This document shows, one piece after another, positions 34,699-43,530 of a stretch of 64,000 nt of DNA (positions within the stretch are counted from its first letter, which is position 1; the number at the start of each line of letters is the position of its first letter). Below the pieces are notes generated by a model. That model did no database searches. It had not been told where the DNA came from and saw only the letters and a list, made by a program, of their open reading frames with translations. The stretch is from Gimesia chilikensis. Lineage in GTDB: Bacteria; Planctomycetota; Planctomycetia; Planctomycetales; Planctomycetaceae. The stretch lies in contig NZ_CP036266.1 of the NCBI RefSeq assembly GCF_007744075.1, positions 2,182,501 through 2,246,500 on the forward strand. The letters are read 5' to 3'. The position numbers and the translations under genes were made by a program.

Positions 34699-35928
34699 TT
34701 AGTCAAACATCGAGTAGTCAACGGGTTCGTTGATATCGATCGACTGGTCTGCGGGAGGCAGTGGGTATTTCAATCCGGTCGCACAGTTAAACAGGACTGC
34801 ACTCTCATCTGGGCTGACCCGACCAGATGCCAGTTCCTGTTTGTAGGCGGCATAGGTCGCTGCCCCTTCGGGACACATCAGGAAGCCTTCCTTCTGCGAA
34901 CATTCATCGAGGGCGGCTGAGATTTTGTCATCATCGACGGCGGTCGCAAACCCGTTGCTTTCCCGGACTGCACGCAGAATCAGGAAGTCACCCACGGCGA
35001 TGGGAACCCGGATTCCTGCAGCGATTGTATGGGCATTCTCCCAGAGGGGCGCGTGTTCTTCACCCGCTTCGTAGGCCTTCACCATCGGAGCACAGCCGGA
35101 TGCCTGGACGGCCACCATGCGGGGCAGTTTACCGGTGAGCCAGCCCATCTCTTTGAGTTCGTTAAAGGCTTTCCACATGCCGATCAAGCCTGTACCGCCG
35201 CCGGTCGGGTAGAAAATCACATCGGGAACTTCCCAACCCATCTGATCGGCCAGTTCCAGGCCCATCGTTTTTTTACCTTCGATGCGGTAGGGTTCTTTGA
35301 GTGTGGAGAAGTCGAACCAGCCGACTTTCTCTTTCCCCTCGCCCACAATTTTGCCGCAGTCGTTGATCAGTCCATTCACCCGCCAGACATTCGCCCCTTG
35401 GGCGGCAATTTCACGGACATTGATTTCCGGAGTATCACCGGGACAGAAGATGTAAGACTTCATGCCGGCCCGGGTACCATAGGCGGCCAGCGCGGCACCT
35501 GCATTCCCGTTGGTGGGCATCGCGACTTTGGTGACGCCCAGTTCTTTGGCCATCGAGACTGCCATGCACAGACCTCGGGCTTTGAACGAACCAGTGGGCA
35601 GACGACCTTCGTCTTTAATCCAGACCTGACCCTGTCCTCCCTGCAGACGCGGCACGGGAATCAGTGGTGTATGAATTTCACCCAGGCTGACGATGTTTTC
35701 CGATTTGCGAACCGGCAGGAATTCGCGATACCGCCAGAGAGTCGCCGGCCGGGCTGCCAGGTCTGCCTTACTGACCGACTGCTTGATGCCGTCCAGGTCG
35801 TATTTCACCAGCAGGGGTTTGCCCGCTTTGGACAGGCCGTGCAACTGGTCGGCTTCGTAGTGATCATGCTCCATGCCACATTCAAGGTGGGTGACAAAGG
35901 TGGGAGACTCGGGGAAAGCGTCTTGCAT
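34699..35928 (-). CDS. thrC: Threonine synthase-like PLP enzyme
   Basis: A 409-residue PLP enzyme. The Schiff-base lysine is in LPTGSFKARG, with PTNGNAGAALAAYG forming the phosphate-binding part and PTGGGTGLIGMWKA the later loop. An N-terminal Cys-containing segment (THLECG) is typical of threonine synthases of this branch. It should convert O-phosphohomoserine to threonine. Grouping with a hydroxyacid dehydrogenase and two transporters is unusual for thrC, so another beta/gamma-replacement role is possible. It is first in its probable four-gene minus-strand unit. Confidence 0.85.
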   Translation of the reverse strand: MQDAFPESPTFVTHLECGMEHDHYEADQLHGLSKAGKPLLVKYDLDGIKQSVSKADLAARPATLWRYREFLPVRKSENIVSLGEIHTPLIPVPRLQGGQGQVWIKDEGRLPTGSFKARGLCMAVSMAKELGVTKVAMPTNGNAGAALAAYGTRAGMKSYIFCPGDTPEINVREIAAQGANVWRVNGLINDCGKIVGEGKEKVGWFDFSTLKEPYRIEGKKTMGLELADQMGWEVPDVIFYPTGGGTGLIGMWKAFNELKEMGWLTGKLPRMVAVQASGCAPMVKAYEAGEEHAPLWENAHTIAAGIRVPIAVGDFLILRAVRESNGFATAVDDDKISAALDECSQKEGFLMCPEGAATYAAYKQELASGRVSPDESAVLFNCATGLKYPLPPADQSIDINEPVDYSMFD

Positions 35929-36149
35929 GGGAACGTACCTGCTATTTGAAAGAAGAATCGGTAAGACGATGTATTAGATTTCAAGGCGGGGAATACGCGT
36001 ATTTATAGTTCTGTTATCCAGCTATCAGTCAAAATGTCAACCCATCGGCACTGTTGAATGGTTTTTTGGCGATCACTTGACAGCACAAGCTGAGCAGGAA
36101 GTCTGGTTCCACTCCGACGTTCCTGGAGAGAGGCACTTTCCTGTATCCG

Positions 36150-36185
36150 AAAAAAAGAACGACCACCCGAAATGAGTGGTCGTTC
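36150..36185 (-). terminator. Rho-independent terminator after the second MFS gene
   Basis: GAACGACCAC at 36157-36166 pairs perfectly with GTGGTCGTTC at 36176-36185 (10 bp, 9-base loop). On the minus strand it is followed at once by TTTTTT. It begins 29 bases after the MFS stop at 36214. A textbook terminator. Confidence 0.9.
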
Positions 36186-36213
36186 ATGAACTTCAACGGA
36201 CACCCGGCGAGCC

Positions 36214-37779
36214 TTACTCGACGGGACCTTCAACACCACCGGTGTAGTGTTCGCCGTCCGGTTCTTCACCGTGCAGAACTTCTGCCTTGTAGCCACCCTT
36301 CATGTAGAAGTAGATCACTAGAATCAGGTAACCAATGGCCATGACCAGCGGAACCAGGGCTGTGCACTTCAGTGCCATCCGACCTCCGTAGATGCCGGCT
36401 TCGTCTACCGGGCCGATATCTTCAGGAGCAAACGCTTCCGCTCCCTGCCACCAGGTATTGAGGTTGGAAATGTATGCATCCGATTTCCCCTCTTTATCAA
36501 GTTGTTCTACCTTCTTCTCCAGGTCCTGGCCATCATTGTTCAAGACACTGACCTTGGAACCATCGAGACCTTTGATCTTGGGGAGAAACAGGAAGCCGTT
36601 CGCTTCCGCAACGGAGTAGCGTTCGTAAGTTTGAGGAGCAATTTCCTCGAGCTTTTCAGTCGCATAGTAATCCTGGTTGTAACCGATACCAGGACCACCC
36701 AGCAGACCGGCTGAGAGCATGCCGATGCCTCCCATGGCGCCCATGGTGATCGCCCCCCCTTTGGGGAACAGTTCGCCAACCACACCCAGCATGGTCGGCC
36801 AGAGGAAGGTTTTACCCAGACCATAAACAGTCACGGCGATCCAGACCCAGACGACTCCCTGTGAAGAACCGATCATGTACAGACCGATGGAACCGAAGCA
36901 GGCACTCATGAAGAGCAGGCCCAGCGGATTGATTTTTTCTACAATCGGACCGGCGAAGAATCGCAGCACAAACATAATCGAGGACGCGTAGATAAACAGA
37001 TACAGCCCCTGACCCTCTCCCGTCTTTTTCAGGATCGATTCCGTAATATTGGCGATCCAGCTGTCGGTTCCCAGTTCGACATAACCGACGCAGGCATGCA
37101 GCAGGAGCAGGAACAACAACAGCGGGCTGGCAAAGGTCATCAGCATCTGACCGAAACTGACGCCGGCCGACTTGGCTTCCGATTGCGGGAACTCCTGCTT
37201 GATTACAATGAAACCGTAAATCAGGGTCGGGACCAGAAAGACCGCCATCGGATATTCCCACCGCAGGCCGGCAACGTCGCCCTTCATGTTCGTATAAATC
37301 GCAGCGATGATTCCACCGACGATCAGTCCGCCGGGCCAGCCGGCGTGCAGAATGTTGAGATAGTGCGTTTTCTGTCGAGGATAAAGTGTCGCGACCAGCG
37401 GATTGATGACTGCTTCACACAAGCCGTTCGCCACCGCGAACATGAACATCCCGATGTAGAGACACCAGTAAGTCGCATCTTTCCCCATGCTGTTGAAGAT
37501 GGGAGTCGCCGCAAAGGTGACCAGGGCTGACAGCACATGCAGAATGAACGCCAGCAGCAGGATCGGTTTGTAGCCGACATTGTCGGTGATCAGACTGGCC
37601 AGCAGAATCACGACCCCGAAACCCACCAGTCCGCCTCCGGTGATCGTTCCCAGGTCGAACTTGGTGAATCCGTACTGGGCACCCCAGTCTGCGAGGATCC
37701 CGCCGCGGATGGCGAATCCGACGCCGGCGGCGATGAGAGTCATAAAACTCGCAATAAACAGCGGTTTGTTATTGTTCAT
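36214..37779 (-). CDS. MFS transporter, unknown substrate
   Basis: A 521-residue major facilitator with about 12 membrane segments, starting with FIASFMTLIAAGVGFAIRGG. The helix-2 region is ITGGGLVGFGVVILLASLITDNVG, and HAGWPGGLIVGG suggests the sugar-transporter-like branch (FucP/GLUT-related). A hydrophilic insert of about 90 residues (roughly 385-475, EEIAPQTYERY to DEAGIYGG) sits between two late helices and is uncommon. It stands alone with its own terminator. Confidence 0.85.
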   Translation of the reverse strand: MNNNKPLFIASFMTLIAAGVGFAIRGGILADWGAQYGFTKFDLGTITGGGLVGFGVVILLASLITDNVGYKPILLLAFILHVLSALVTFAATPIFNSMGKDATYWCLYIGMFMFAVANGLCEAVINPLVATLYPRQKTHYLNILHAGWPGGLIVGGIIAAIYTNMKGDVAGLRWEYPMAVFLVPTLIYGFIVIKQEFPQSEAKSAGVSFGQMLMTFASPLLLFLLLLHACVGYVELGTDSWIANITESILKKTGEGQGLYLFIYASSIMFVLRFFAGPIVEKINPLGLLFMSACFGSIGLYMIGSSQGVVWVWIAVTVYGLGKTFLWPTMLGVVGELFPKGGAITMGAMGGIGMLSAGLLGGPGIGYNQDYYATEKLEEIAPQTYERYSVAEANGFLFLPKIKGLDGSKVSVLNNDGQDLEKKVEQLDKEGKSDAYISNLNTWWQGAEAFAPEDIGPVDEAGIYGGRMALKCTALVPLVMAIGYLILVIYFYMKGGYKAEVLHGEEPDGEHYTGGVEGPVE

Positions 37780-38062
37780 GGTTGCGACTTCTTTGTTTGA
37801 TTGAGGGCGAGAATATCAAGTGCAAGGTGTGGTTCAAGTATCAAACGTTTCAAAGCGAAACTGGAAGATGCTGATCAGGAATGGATACTTCGAAAGGTCT
37901 TGAGCACACGACGACGACTTAGCACAACCGGCTGCCGGAAAGGCAATGTTTCGAGCGGACGCTGGTTGCAGGTTGATCAGCAACGCCAGATTCTAACCAA
38001 CCCCGATTGAGATTTCCACAATACGTATGCAGGAATGCGAATGTTTGTCAGATTCCTGAATC

Positions 38063-39136
38063 TTAAGTCTCGGTGCGGTCAGGCAGCCTGCGTAAAATCA
38101 GCAGACGTTCCCGCCGTTCCGCTTCAATCTGGTCGGGCAGGTGAATTTTCTGGCCCTCCCGCGTCAGTTCGAGCAGTCGCTGCCAGTGATCGAAGCCCAT
38201 CCGCTTCCGCGACCAGTGCATCTCCTGCCAGATCTTGAGAAAGCACTGTTTGACCAGATAATCGGGAGTATCGAGCAGTTGATCACAGTCCAGCCGCCAG
38301 GTCTCCCGGTTCCGATCGAGGGTCGCACGATTTAGAATCTGTGTCACATCTGCTGAAATCACTTCGGTGACTTCTTCTGCCTGTTGAGATAGCCGTTGTA
38401 AGGCTTGCACGACAGCGGGATTGAACTCTGTTTTCAGGTAAGGGAGTAACTCATGACGAATGCGATTGCGGGTAAAACGCAGATCTGTGTTCGACGCATC
38501 GGTGCGAAATTCCTGGCCACATTCCTGCAGATAATGCACAACCTCTTCGCGACCGAGATCCAGTAAGGGACGTACGAGATAAAGGTTTTCCGCCAGTAAA
38601 CGAACACGGGGGATGCCTTTCAGGCCGGAGATTCCAGTGCCGCGGATGATATGATGCAACACGGTTTCGGCCCGATCATCGCGGGTGTGGGCCACTGCAA
38701 TCCGCGTGCAGTCTTCTGCGTGGGCTGTCCGGATCAGAAATTCATAGCGGGCCGATCGACTCAGTTCTTCCAGGCCCGTTGAGGACCCCGTCTGTTGCGA
38801 CGTCAGCTCCTGTTTTTCCAATACGAGAGGCAGATTCAATGCCCGACAGGTCTCGGTCAGCCAGTCTGCGTCCGCATCGGAATCTGCGCCCCGCAGTCCG
38901 TGATTCAGGTGGGCGACGACCAGGGAACCGGGGCGGCAGTCGTGCTCTGTCGCTGAGACCAGTTCCATCAGGGCGCGGAGCAGTGCGACGCTGTCTGCAC
39001 CACCGGAGACCGCAACCAGGGTTCTTTCTGATTGTGCTGCAGGTGGACTCATGTCTGGTAAATGCGTTTGCCCGGCTGCAATCCGCTGCTCGCAGGCGCG
39101 CCAGCCGCGATTCACTGCTGAGACAAACTCATTCAT
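38063..39136 (-). CDS. tilS: tRNA(Ile)-lysidine synthase
   Basis: A 357-residue cytoplasmic enzyme that modifies the wobble cytidine of the AUA-reading tRNA-Ile with lysine, using ATP. The PP-loop is VAVSGGADSVALL (S44-S49), followed by HLNHGLRG, AHTRDDRAETVLHHIIRGTG and RPLLDLGREEV, all TilS signatures. The C-terminal part is shorter than in E. coli, so the full TilS C domain appears to be missing. ATG 39136 is preferred over GTG 39157. It is essential in most bacteria. Confidence 0.9.
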   Translation of the reverse strand: MNEFVSAVNRGWRACEQRIAAGQTHLPDMSPPAAQSERTLVAVSGGADSVALLRALMELVSATEHDCRPGSLVVAHLNHGLRGADSDADADWLTETCRALNLPLVLEKQELTSQQTGSSTGLEELSRSARYEFLIRTAHAEDCTRIAVAHTRDDRAETVLHHIIRGTGISGLKGIPRVRLLAENLYLVRPLLDLGREEVVHYLQECGQEFRTDASNTDLRFTRNRIRHELLPYLKTEFNPAVVQALQRLSQQAEEVTEVISADVTQILNRATLDRNRETWRLDCDQLLDTPDYLVKQCFLKIWQEMHWSRKRMGFDHWQRLLELTREGQKIHLPDQIEAERRERLLILRRLPDRTET

Positions 39137-40141
39137 AAGGGCAATCGTTTCTTTCACAGACGGGAGACACGCAGGCAGGTCTGACGCATGAGAGCGAGAT
39201 GGGAAATTGAACCAATATTTCTCACAATATACTATCGCATCCGGAAATCTCTTGTTACCATGAATCGGGAAATTTGCGAGAAGTTTCCTCTGTCATTCGA
39301 GTTACAGACAGATTCATCTCTTCGATTCCTTAAAGAACGAACTTTGGGAATCGGCTGATGTTTCCTGTTTTTTTCTGGATGTTCTGGAGTGAGCTTTTCA
39401 TAATAGTTTCATTGTATTTTATTTTTAAGTTTCCTTTCGGCATTTCCTGGCTTGATCGGGAGCATTGTCACAGAACTGTTTACGACACGGAAACTGAGCT
39501 TCAGCTGCTGTGTCAAAGCAATCTCTGTGCAGTACGAGTTTCTAAAGTAGTATCAGGTACAGTTGAATTGGAGAATCAACAATGTTTGGCATTCTCAATG
39601 AGACAATCCTTGCAATTTATGTTCTGTTCACAAAAGTGGCGAAACGATTGCCGACGCTGATTCGTTCACGGAAAACCTCTCCCTGGACGGAAGAAAGCTC
39701 TTCCCCTGCACATGTTCAGACACAACTGACGGGGCAGCAGGAGTGGGTGCGTCAAATTCTGTCTTATCTGGGGATCGAATTACGGTCGAAGGTACCCGTC
39801 CCGGTGCGCACAGACCGGAGATACTTTCGACGGCGTTAGCAGGCACCTGCACGGGCCATCTGTTTGTTGTTCAAATTCACCAAGTTCCAGACTACTGCTG
39901 AGTTAAAGCTGTTATTTGAATTTCATATCTTTATTCAGACATCTTTAGATCGATCAGAAACTCCCGGACGCTCCTGTCATTCTGAGAAATTCCTGACAAC
40001 CTGCATCGTACACATTCGGCCTGATCTCCAGGACTGGAGATTAAGGATTTGTACGGTATTGTCTCTGTTAAATGTTAACGCCAAATAGCATTCTGCAGGA
40101 AAGGGACTTTTCACCAAAGGCGCATAGGAAGCACCTGGAAT
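39137..40141. other. 1-kb gene-poor region between tilS and rny
   Basis: About 1005 bases, AT-richer than the genes around it. Only one short frame (39582-39839) has any protein-like look and a ribosome site. T-rich stretches at 39361-39440 do not sit behind a stem. The tilS promoter should lie in the first 150 bases and that of rny in the last 150. I see no tRNA, repeat or clear RNA structure. Confidence 0.5.
39582..39839 (+). CDS. Possible small basic protein, unknown
   Basis: An 85-residue frame starting MFGILNETILAIYVLF, with a short hydrophobic N-terminus and a strongly basic C-terminus (VRTDRRYFRRR). GGAG sits eight to ten bases before the ATG. It lies alone in a 1-kb gap with no operon partner and matches no family I know. 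It may be a genuine small membrane-associated protein or a chance frame. Confidence 0.38.
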   Translation: MFGILNETILAIYVLFTKVAKRLPTLIRSRKTSPWTEESSSPAHVQTQLTGQQEWVRQILSYLGIELRSKVPVPVRTDRRYFRRR

Positions 40142-41689
40142 ATGTTAACAGAAGTCGCTATTGGAGCTACTCTGGCGCTCATTGTCGGGGCCTTCATCGG
40201 TTATTTCATTGACCGGATTCGCCGTGGATCTGCCTATCAGTCTTATCAGCAGATCCTGAAACAGGCCGAACTCGATGCCGAAAACCTGCTCAAAAGCCAG
40301 AAGCTGGAAGCCAAAGAAGAGCTGCTCAAACGCCGCGAATCTCTGGAAGAAGAAGTCAACAAGCAGCGCGAAGAGCTCTGGTCCGTTGAGAAAAAGCTCA
40401 GCAAGCGTGAGAACGCGCTCGAAGATCAGCAGGCCGATTTCCTCAAAAAGGAATCCATGATTCAGGCTACCCAGTCCAAACTGGCCTCCCGTACCAAAGC
40501 GGTCGAAGCCCGGGAACAGGAACTGGAGCGGGCTCTGAAGAAGCAGCAGGAAGAGCTGTTCAAAATCAGTGGACTGGATCGCGAAACCGCATCCCAGATG
40601 CTGCTCGACCGGCTGGAAAACGATCTCAAGAGTGAGACCGGTGCCCTGATTATGAAGTATCAGAGCGAGCTGAAACAATCGTGTGACAAGCTGGCCCGCG
40701 AGACCATCGGCATGGCCGTTCAGCGGTTCGCTTCCGGACACGTGGCCGAGACCACCGTCTCCACAGTGGAACTGCCCGAAGAGGAAATGAAAGGGCGGAT
40801 CATCGGTCGGGAAGGTCGCAACATCCGCGCCTTCGAAAAAGCGACCGGCGTGGACGTGATTGTGGACGATACGCCCGGCGTGGTCGTTGTTTCCGCCTTC
40901 GACAATGTCCGCCGGCAGATCGGTAAAATGTCTCTGCAGAAACTGGTCAACGACGGACGCATTCATCCCGCTCGCATCGAGGAAGTCGTCGAAGAGACGC
41001 AGAAGGAACTCGAAGAATACATCCAGACCATGGGGCAGAATGCCTGTCAGGAAGTCAATATTTCCGGCGTGCATCCCAAGCTGATCGACCTGCTGGGCCG
41101 TCTGCACTTCCGTACGAGTTACAGCCAGAATGTATTGCGACACTCAATCGAGGTTTCCGCGTTGACCGGCATCATGGCAGAACAGCTCGGTCTGGACGGG
41201 ACACTTGCCCGCCGCTGTGGTCTGTTCCATGACATCGGTAAAGCAGCCGACCACGAAATGGAAGGGGGCCACCCCGCCGTCGGTGCCCAGCTGCTTAAGC
41301 GGTACGGCGAATGTCAGGAAGTCGTGCATGCCGCCGCCGGTCATCACGATGACATCCGCCCCGATTACATCTACACGGTACTGGTTGCTGCAGCAGACGC
41401 CTGTTCTGCTTCGCGTCCTGGTGCCCGCCGCGATACACTGGAAAAATATGTGCGTCGCCTTGAAGAACTGGAAACGCTGGTTTGCGGCTTCCCGGGTGTC
41501 GATCACACCTATGCGATTCAGGCCGGTCGTGAAGTTCGTGTGATCGTCGATTCCGATCAGGTCAACGACCGCGAAGCAGCCAAGATGTGCAAAGACATCG
41601 CTAAAGCGATTGAAGAAACCCTGACCTACCCGGGGGAAATCCGGGTGACCGTGATGCGCGAGTCACGTACGGTCGAATACGCCCGCTAA
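40142..41689 (+). CDS. rny: Ribonuclease Y
   Basis: A 515-residue membrane-anchored endoribonuclease that starts mRNA decay. Domains in order: N-terminal membrane helix (4-24), long Glu/Lys-rich coiled coil (about 30-165), KH RNA-binding domain with GREGRN (222-227), HD domain with H334 (LRHSIEV) and the H363-D364 metal pair in LFHDIGKA, and the RNase Y C-terminal domain ending [14 protein letters not shown]. All family features are present at normal length. It converges on the PaiB-like gene, the ends overlapping by four bases. Confidence 0.96.
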   Translation: MLTEVAIGATLALIVGAFIGYFIDRIRRGSAYQSYQQILKQAELDAENLLKSQKLEAKEELLKRRESLEEEVNKQREELWSVEKKLSKRENALEDQQADFLKKESMIQATQSKLASRTKAVEAREQELERALKKQQEELFKISGLDRETASQMLLDRLENDLKSETGALIMKYQSELKQSCDKLARETIGMAVQRFASGHVAETTVSTVELPEEEMKGRIIGREGRNIRAFEKATGVDVIVDDTPGVVVVSAFDNVRRQIGKMSLQKLVNDGRIHPARIEEVVEETQKELEEYIQTMGQNACQEVNISGVHPKLIDLLGRLHFRTSYSQNVLRHSIEVSALTGIMAEQLGLDGTLARRCGLFHDIGKAADHEMEGGHPAVGAQLLKRYGECQEVVHAAAGHHDDIRPDYIYTVLVAAADACSASRPGARRDTLEKYVRRLEELETLVCGFPGVDHTYAIQAGREVRVIVDSDQVNDREAAKMCKDIAKAIEETLTYPGEIRVTVMRESRTVEYAR

Positions 41690-42309
41690 GCGGGTAGATC
41701 TGCTTCCATCAGAGCAGCGATGGCCCAAGCGTCTTCGCTGCTCTGTTTTTTTAACGCATCGATCACTTTCTTCCGCCGCTCTTCGGGATGGTTCTGGCTC
41801 AGTTTGAATTTGCCTTCGATGCGTTCAATCTCAATCCGAAAGCCGACGATTCCCTTGAGCAGTCCCTCGGTGAACTCGGCTTCCGGAGTCTCGATTGACC
41901 AGGACTCAGGCTGCGAGGCTTCATAAAACTGCACGGTTTCTGCGATGACCGCTTTCAGCTCTGCGTCATCAGTGATCCGGGAATACCGACCGTATACATG
42001 CACCGCCTGATAGTTCCAGGTGGGGACTGTATTTTGAGAGGCATACCAGGTGGGTGAGATGTAAGCATGCGGCCCATGAAAGATAGCCAGCACACGCTGA
42101 TTATCTGGAGTCTCGGCTTGCGGATTCGCCCGGGCAAAGTGCCCCAGCAGGCACCCATTCTGTCCCACCTCACGCTGCAAAAGTAAAGGCAGGTGGGAAG
42201 CAAACGGCTCCTCTCCCTGATTGCTCACCAGAGTGGCGAAGCTGTGTTGCTCGATGAACGGGTGCAGTCGGCTGACGTCGGTTTCGGCAAAAGCGGCTGG
42301 TACATACAT
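41686..42309 (-). CDS. PaiB-family FMN-binding protein
   Basis: A 207-residue split-barrel protein. It starts [29 protein letters not shown], then [29 protein letters not shown], and [12 protein letters not shown], the set that defines the PaiB/FMN-binding negative regulator family. Members bind flavin or haem and were named for a Bacillus repressor of sporulation and protease genes; the real function in most bacteria is unclear. It is monocistronic, tail to tail with rny. Confidence 0.88.
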   Translation of the reverse strand: MYVPAAFAETDVSRLHPFIEQHSFATLVSNQGEEPFASHLPLLLQREVGQNGCLLGHFARANPQAETPDNQRVLAIFHGPHAYISPTWYASQNTVPTWNYQAVHVYGRYSRITDDAELKAVIAETVQFYEASQPESWSIETPEAEFTEGLLKGIVGFRIEIERIEGKFKLSQNHPEERRKKVIDALKKQSSEDAWAIAALMEADLPA

Positions 42310-42483
42310 GGAATCAACTGGTCCTCGGGAAGAGTGCAGGGGGCGGAATGTACATTCAGTTCTGACAGCGGTTCCGGTTCGCAGGTTCGTCAGACTATCA
42401 ATTCCAGGATCATTTCTTTAACTTGAAGTGACTGCCATCATTGTGAGGCGGAAACCACTCTCATGCAAAGGAGTTCCGAAATA

Positions 42484-42849
42484 ATGCCCTTTATTGATAT
42501 CGATTCCGTCAAGCCCCTGGAAGTCCTGCCTGGCTGTAAAATGCGGACCCCATTCGGGGAAAATCTGATGCTGTCTTACCTGGAAATGGAAGAAGGGGCC
42601 ATTGTGCCCATGCATCATCATCCACACGAGCAGGGGGGGATGCTGCTCAAAGGGCGGTTGGAACTGACGATGGGAGACGAAGTGCGAACTGTCGAAGCAG
42701 GGGCGATGTTCATTATTCCCCCCAATACTCCGCACCAGGCGGTTGCCGTTGATGGGCCTGCAGTAGTTTTGGATGTATTCAGTCCGGTCCGCGAAGACTA
42801 CGCGGAGCTGTTTAACAAGTACATCCCGACAGAGTCAGACGAAAGCTGA
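42484..42849 (+). CDS. Single-domain cupin protein
   Basis: A 121-residue beta-barrel protein. The first cupin motif is PMHHHPHEQGGMLLKG and the second is IPPNTPHQAV; together His residues of HHHPHEQ and PHQ would bind one metal. Small cupins of this kind can be dioxygenases, isomerases or sensors, and no substrate is evident. AAAGGAG at 42467-42473 places the start at ATG 42484, ten bases on, rather than the in-frame ATG 42463. It converges on the VOC gene. Confidence 0.82.
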   Translation: MPFIDIDSVKPLEVLPGCKMRTPFGENLMLSYLEMEEGAIVPMHHHPHEQGGMLLKGRLELTMGDEVRTVEAGAMFIIPPNTPHQAVAVDGPAVVLDVFSPVREDYAELFNKYIPTESDES

Positions 42850-42862
42850 TCGCGTCAGTTTA

Positions 42863-43318
42863 CTACTGGTGTTGCTGCTGGCTTTGCAGCTGTTTGAATT
42901 CGTCAGCCCTGCGGAGCAGCTCTTCTTTGGAGAGCACTTCCGTCTGGGTGGCGATATGCCATTGAATGCCGAAGGGATCTTTCACCGAGGCACTCCGCTC
43001 GCCGTAAAACTGGTCTGCCGGTCCGCGCTGGCCCAAAGCTCCTGCTTCCAGGGCTCTCTGATAGGTGAGGTCGACATCTGGTACATAAACATGTAAAGCT
43101 GCAGAGGTGGGGCCCCATTCCTCACAGGCATCGGCCAGTTCAACCATGGAATCGCCGATTCTCAGTGTCGCATGGCCGATCTTGTCATCGTGGTATGAGA
43201 TTAACTCAGTTGTCGCATCGAAGACGAATGTCACAAATTCAATCAGTCTCGCTGCCCCTTCTACCAGCAGATAGGGAGTGACTGCGTGGTAGCCATCGGG
43301 GGTGTAGTGGGGGGCCAT
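42863..43318 (-). CDS. VOC-family protein (PhnB/glyoxalase-like)
   Basis: A 151-residue protein with the paired beta-alpha-beta-beta-beta units of the vicinal oxygen chelate superfamily. It has YHAVTPYLLVEGAARLIEFV at the start, HATLRIGDSMVELADA in the middle, and SVKDPFGIQWHIAT near the end, as in PhnB-like proteins. The substrate is unknown. ATG 43318 is preceded by AGGAGA seven bases away, so the in-frame upstream codons are unlikely to be used. Confidence 0.85.
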   Translation of the reverse strand: MAPHYTPDGYHAVTPYLLVEGAARLIEFVTFVFDATTELISYHDDKIGHATLRIGDSMVELADACEEWGPTSAALHVYVPDVDLTYQRALEAGALGQRGPADQFYGERSASVKDPFGIQWHIATQTEVLSKEELLRRADEFKQLQSQQQHQ

Positions 43319-43530
43319 CTTGATTTCTCCTGAAATGCTGGGGACTGGAGGCGAAACAGGACCCGCAATACAAACCATATTTGAACTGATTATGTGACCA
43401 TTATACAATGGAATCTGTTTCAGGAATAGCAATTCATGTAAACTATTTTTCCCCTGTCAGAAACACTTGAAAACAAGCGTTTTTTATCAGTTGGACTCTT
43501 ACCTTCACGCGAAATTTCGGGGAAAATCCG

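Noticed and set aside
35029..35949. 306-codon open frame on the plus strand
   Set aside because: It is antisense to threonine synthase and has no recognisable domain.
36003..36296. 97-codon open frame on the minus strand
   Set aside because: It overlaps the end of the MFS gene in another frame and runs straight through its rho-independent terminator at 36150-36185.
39358..39660. 100-codon frame in the tilS-rny gap
   Set aside because: The Phe/Trp-rich start comes from a T-rich stretch, there is no good ribosome site, and it overlaps the better candidate at 39582.
40145..41143. 332-codon open frame on the minus strand
   Set aside because: It is antisense to ribonuclease Y; the Leu/Phe/Gln-rich product mirrors the coiled coil on the other strand.
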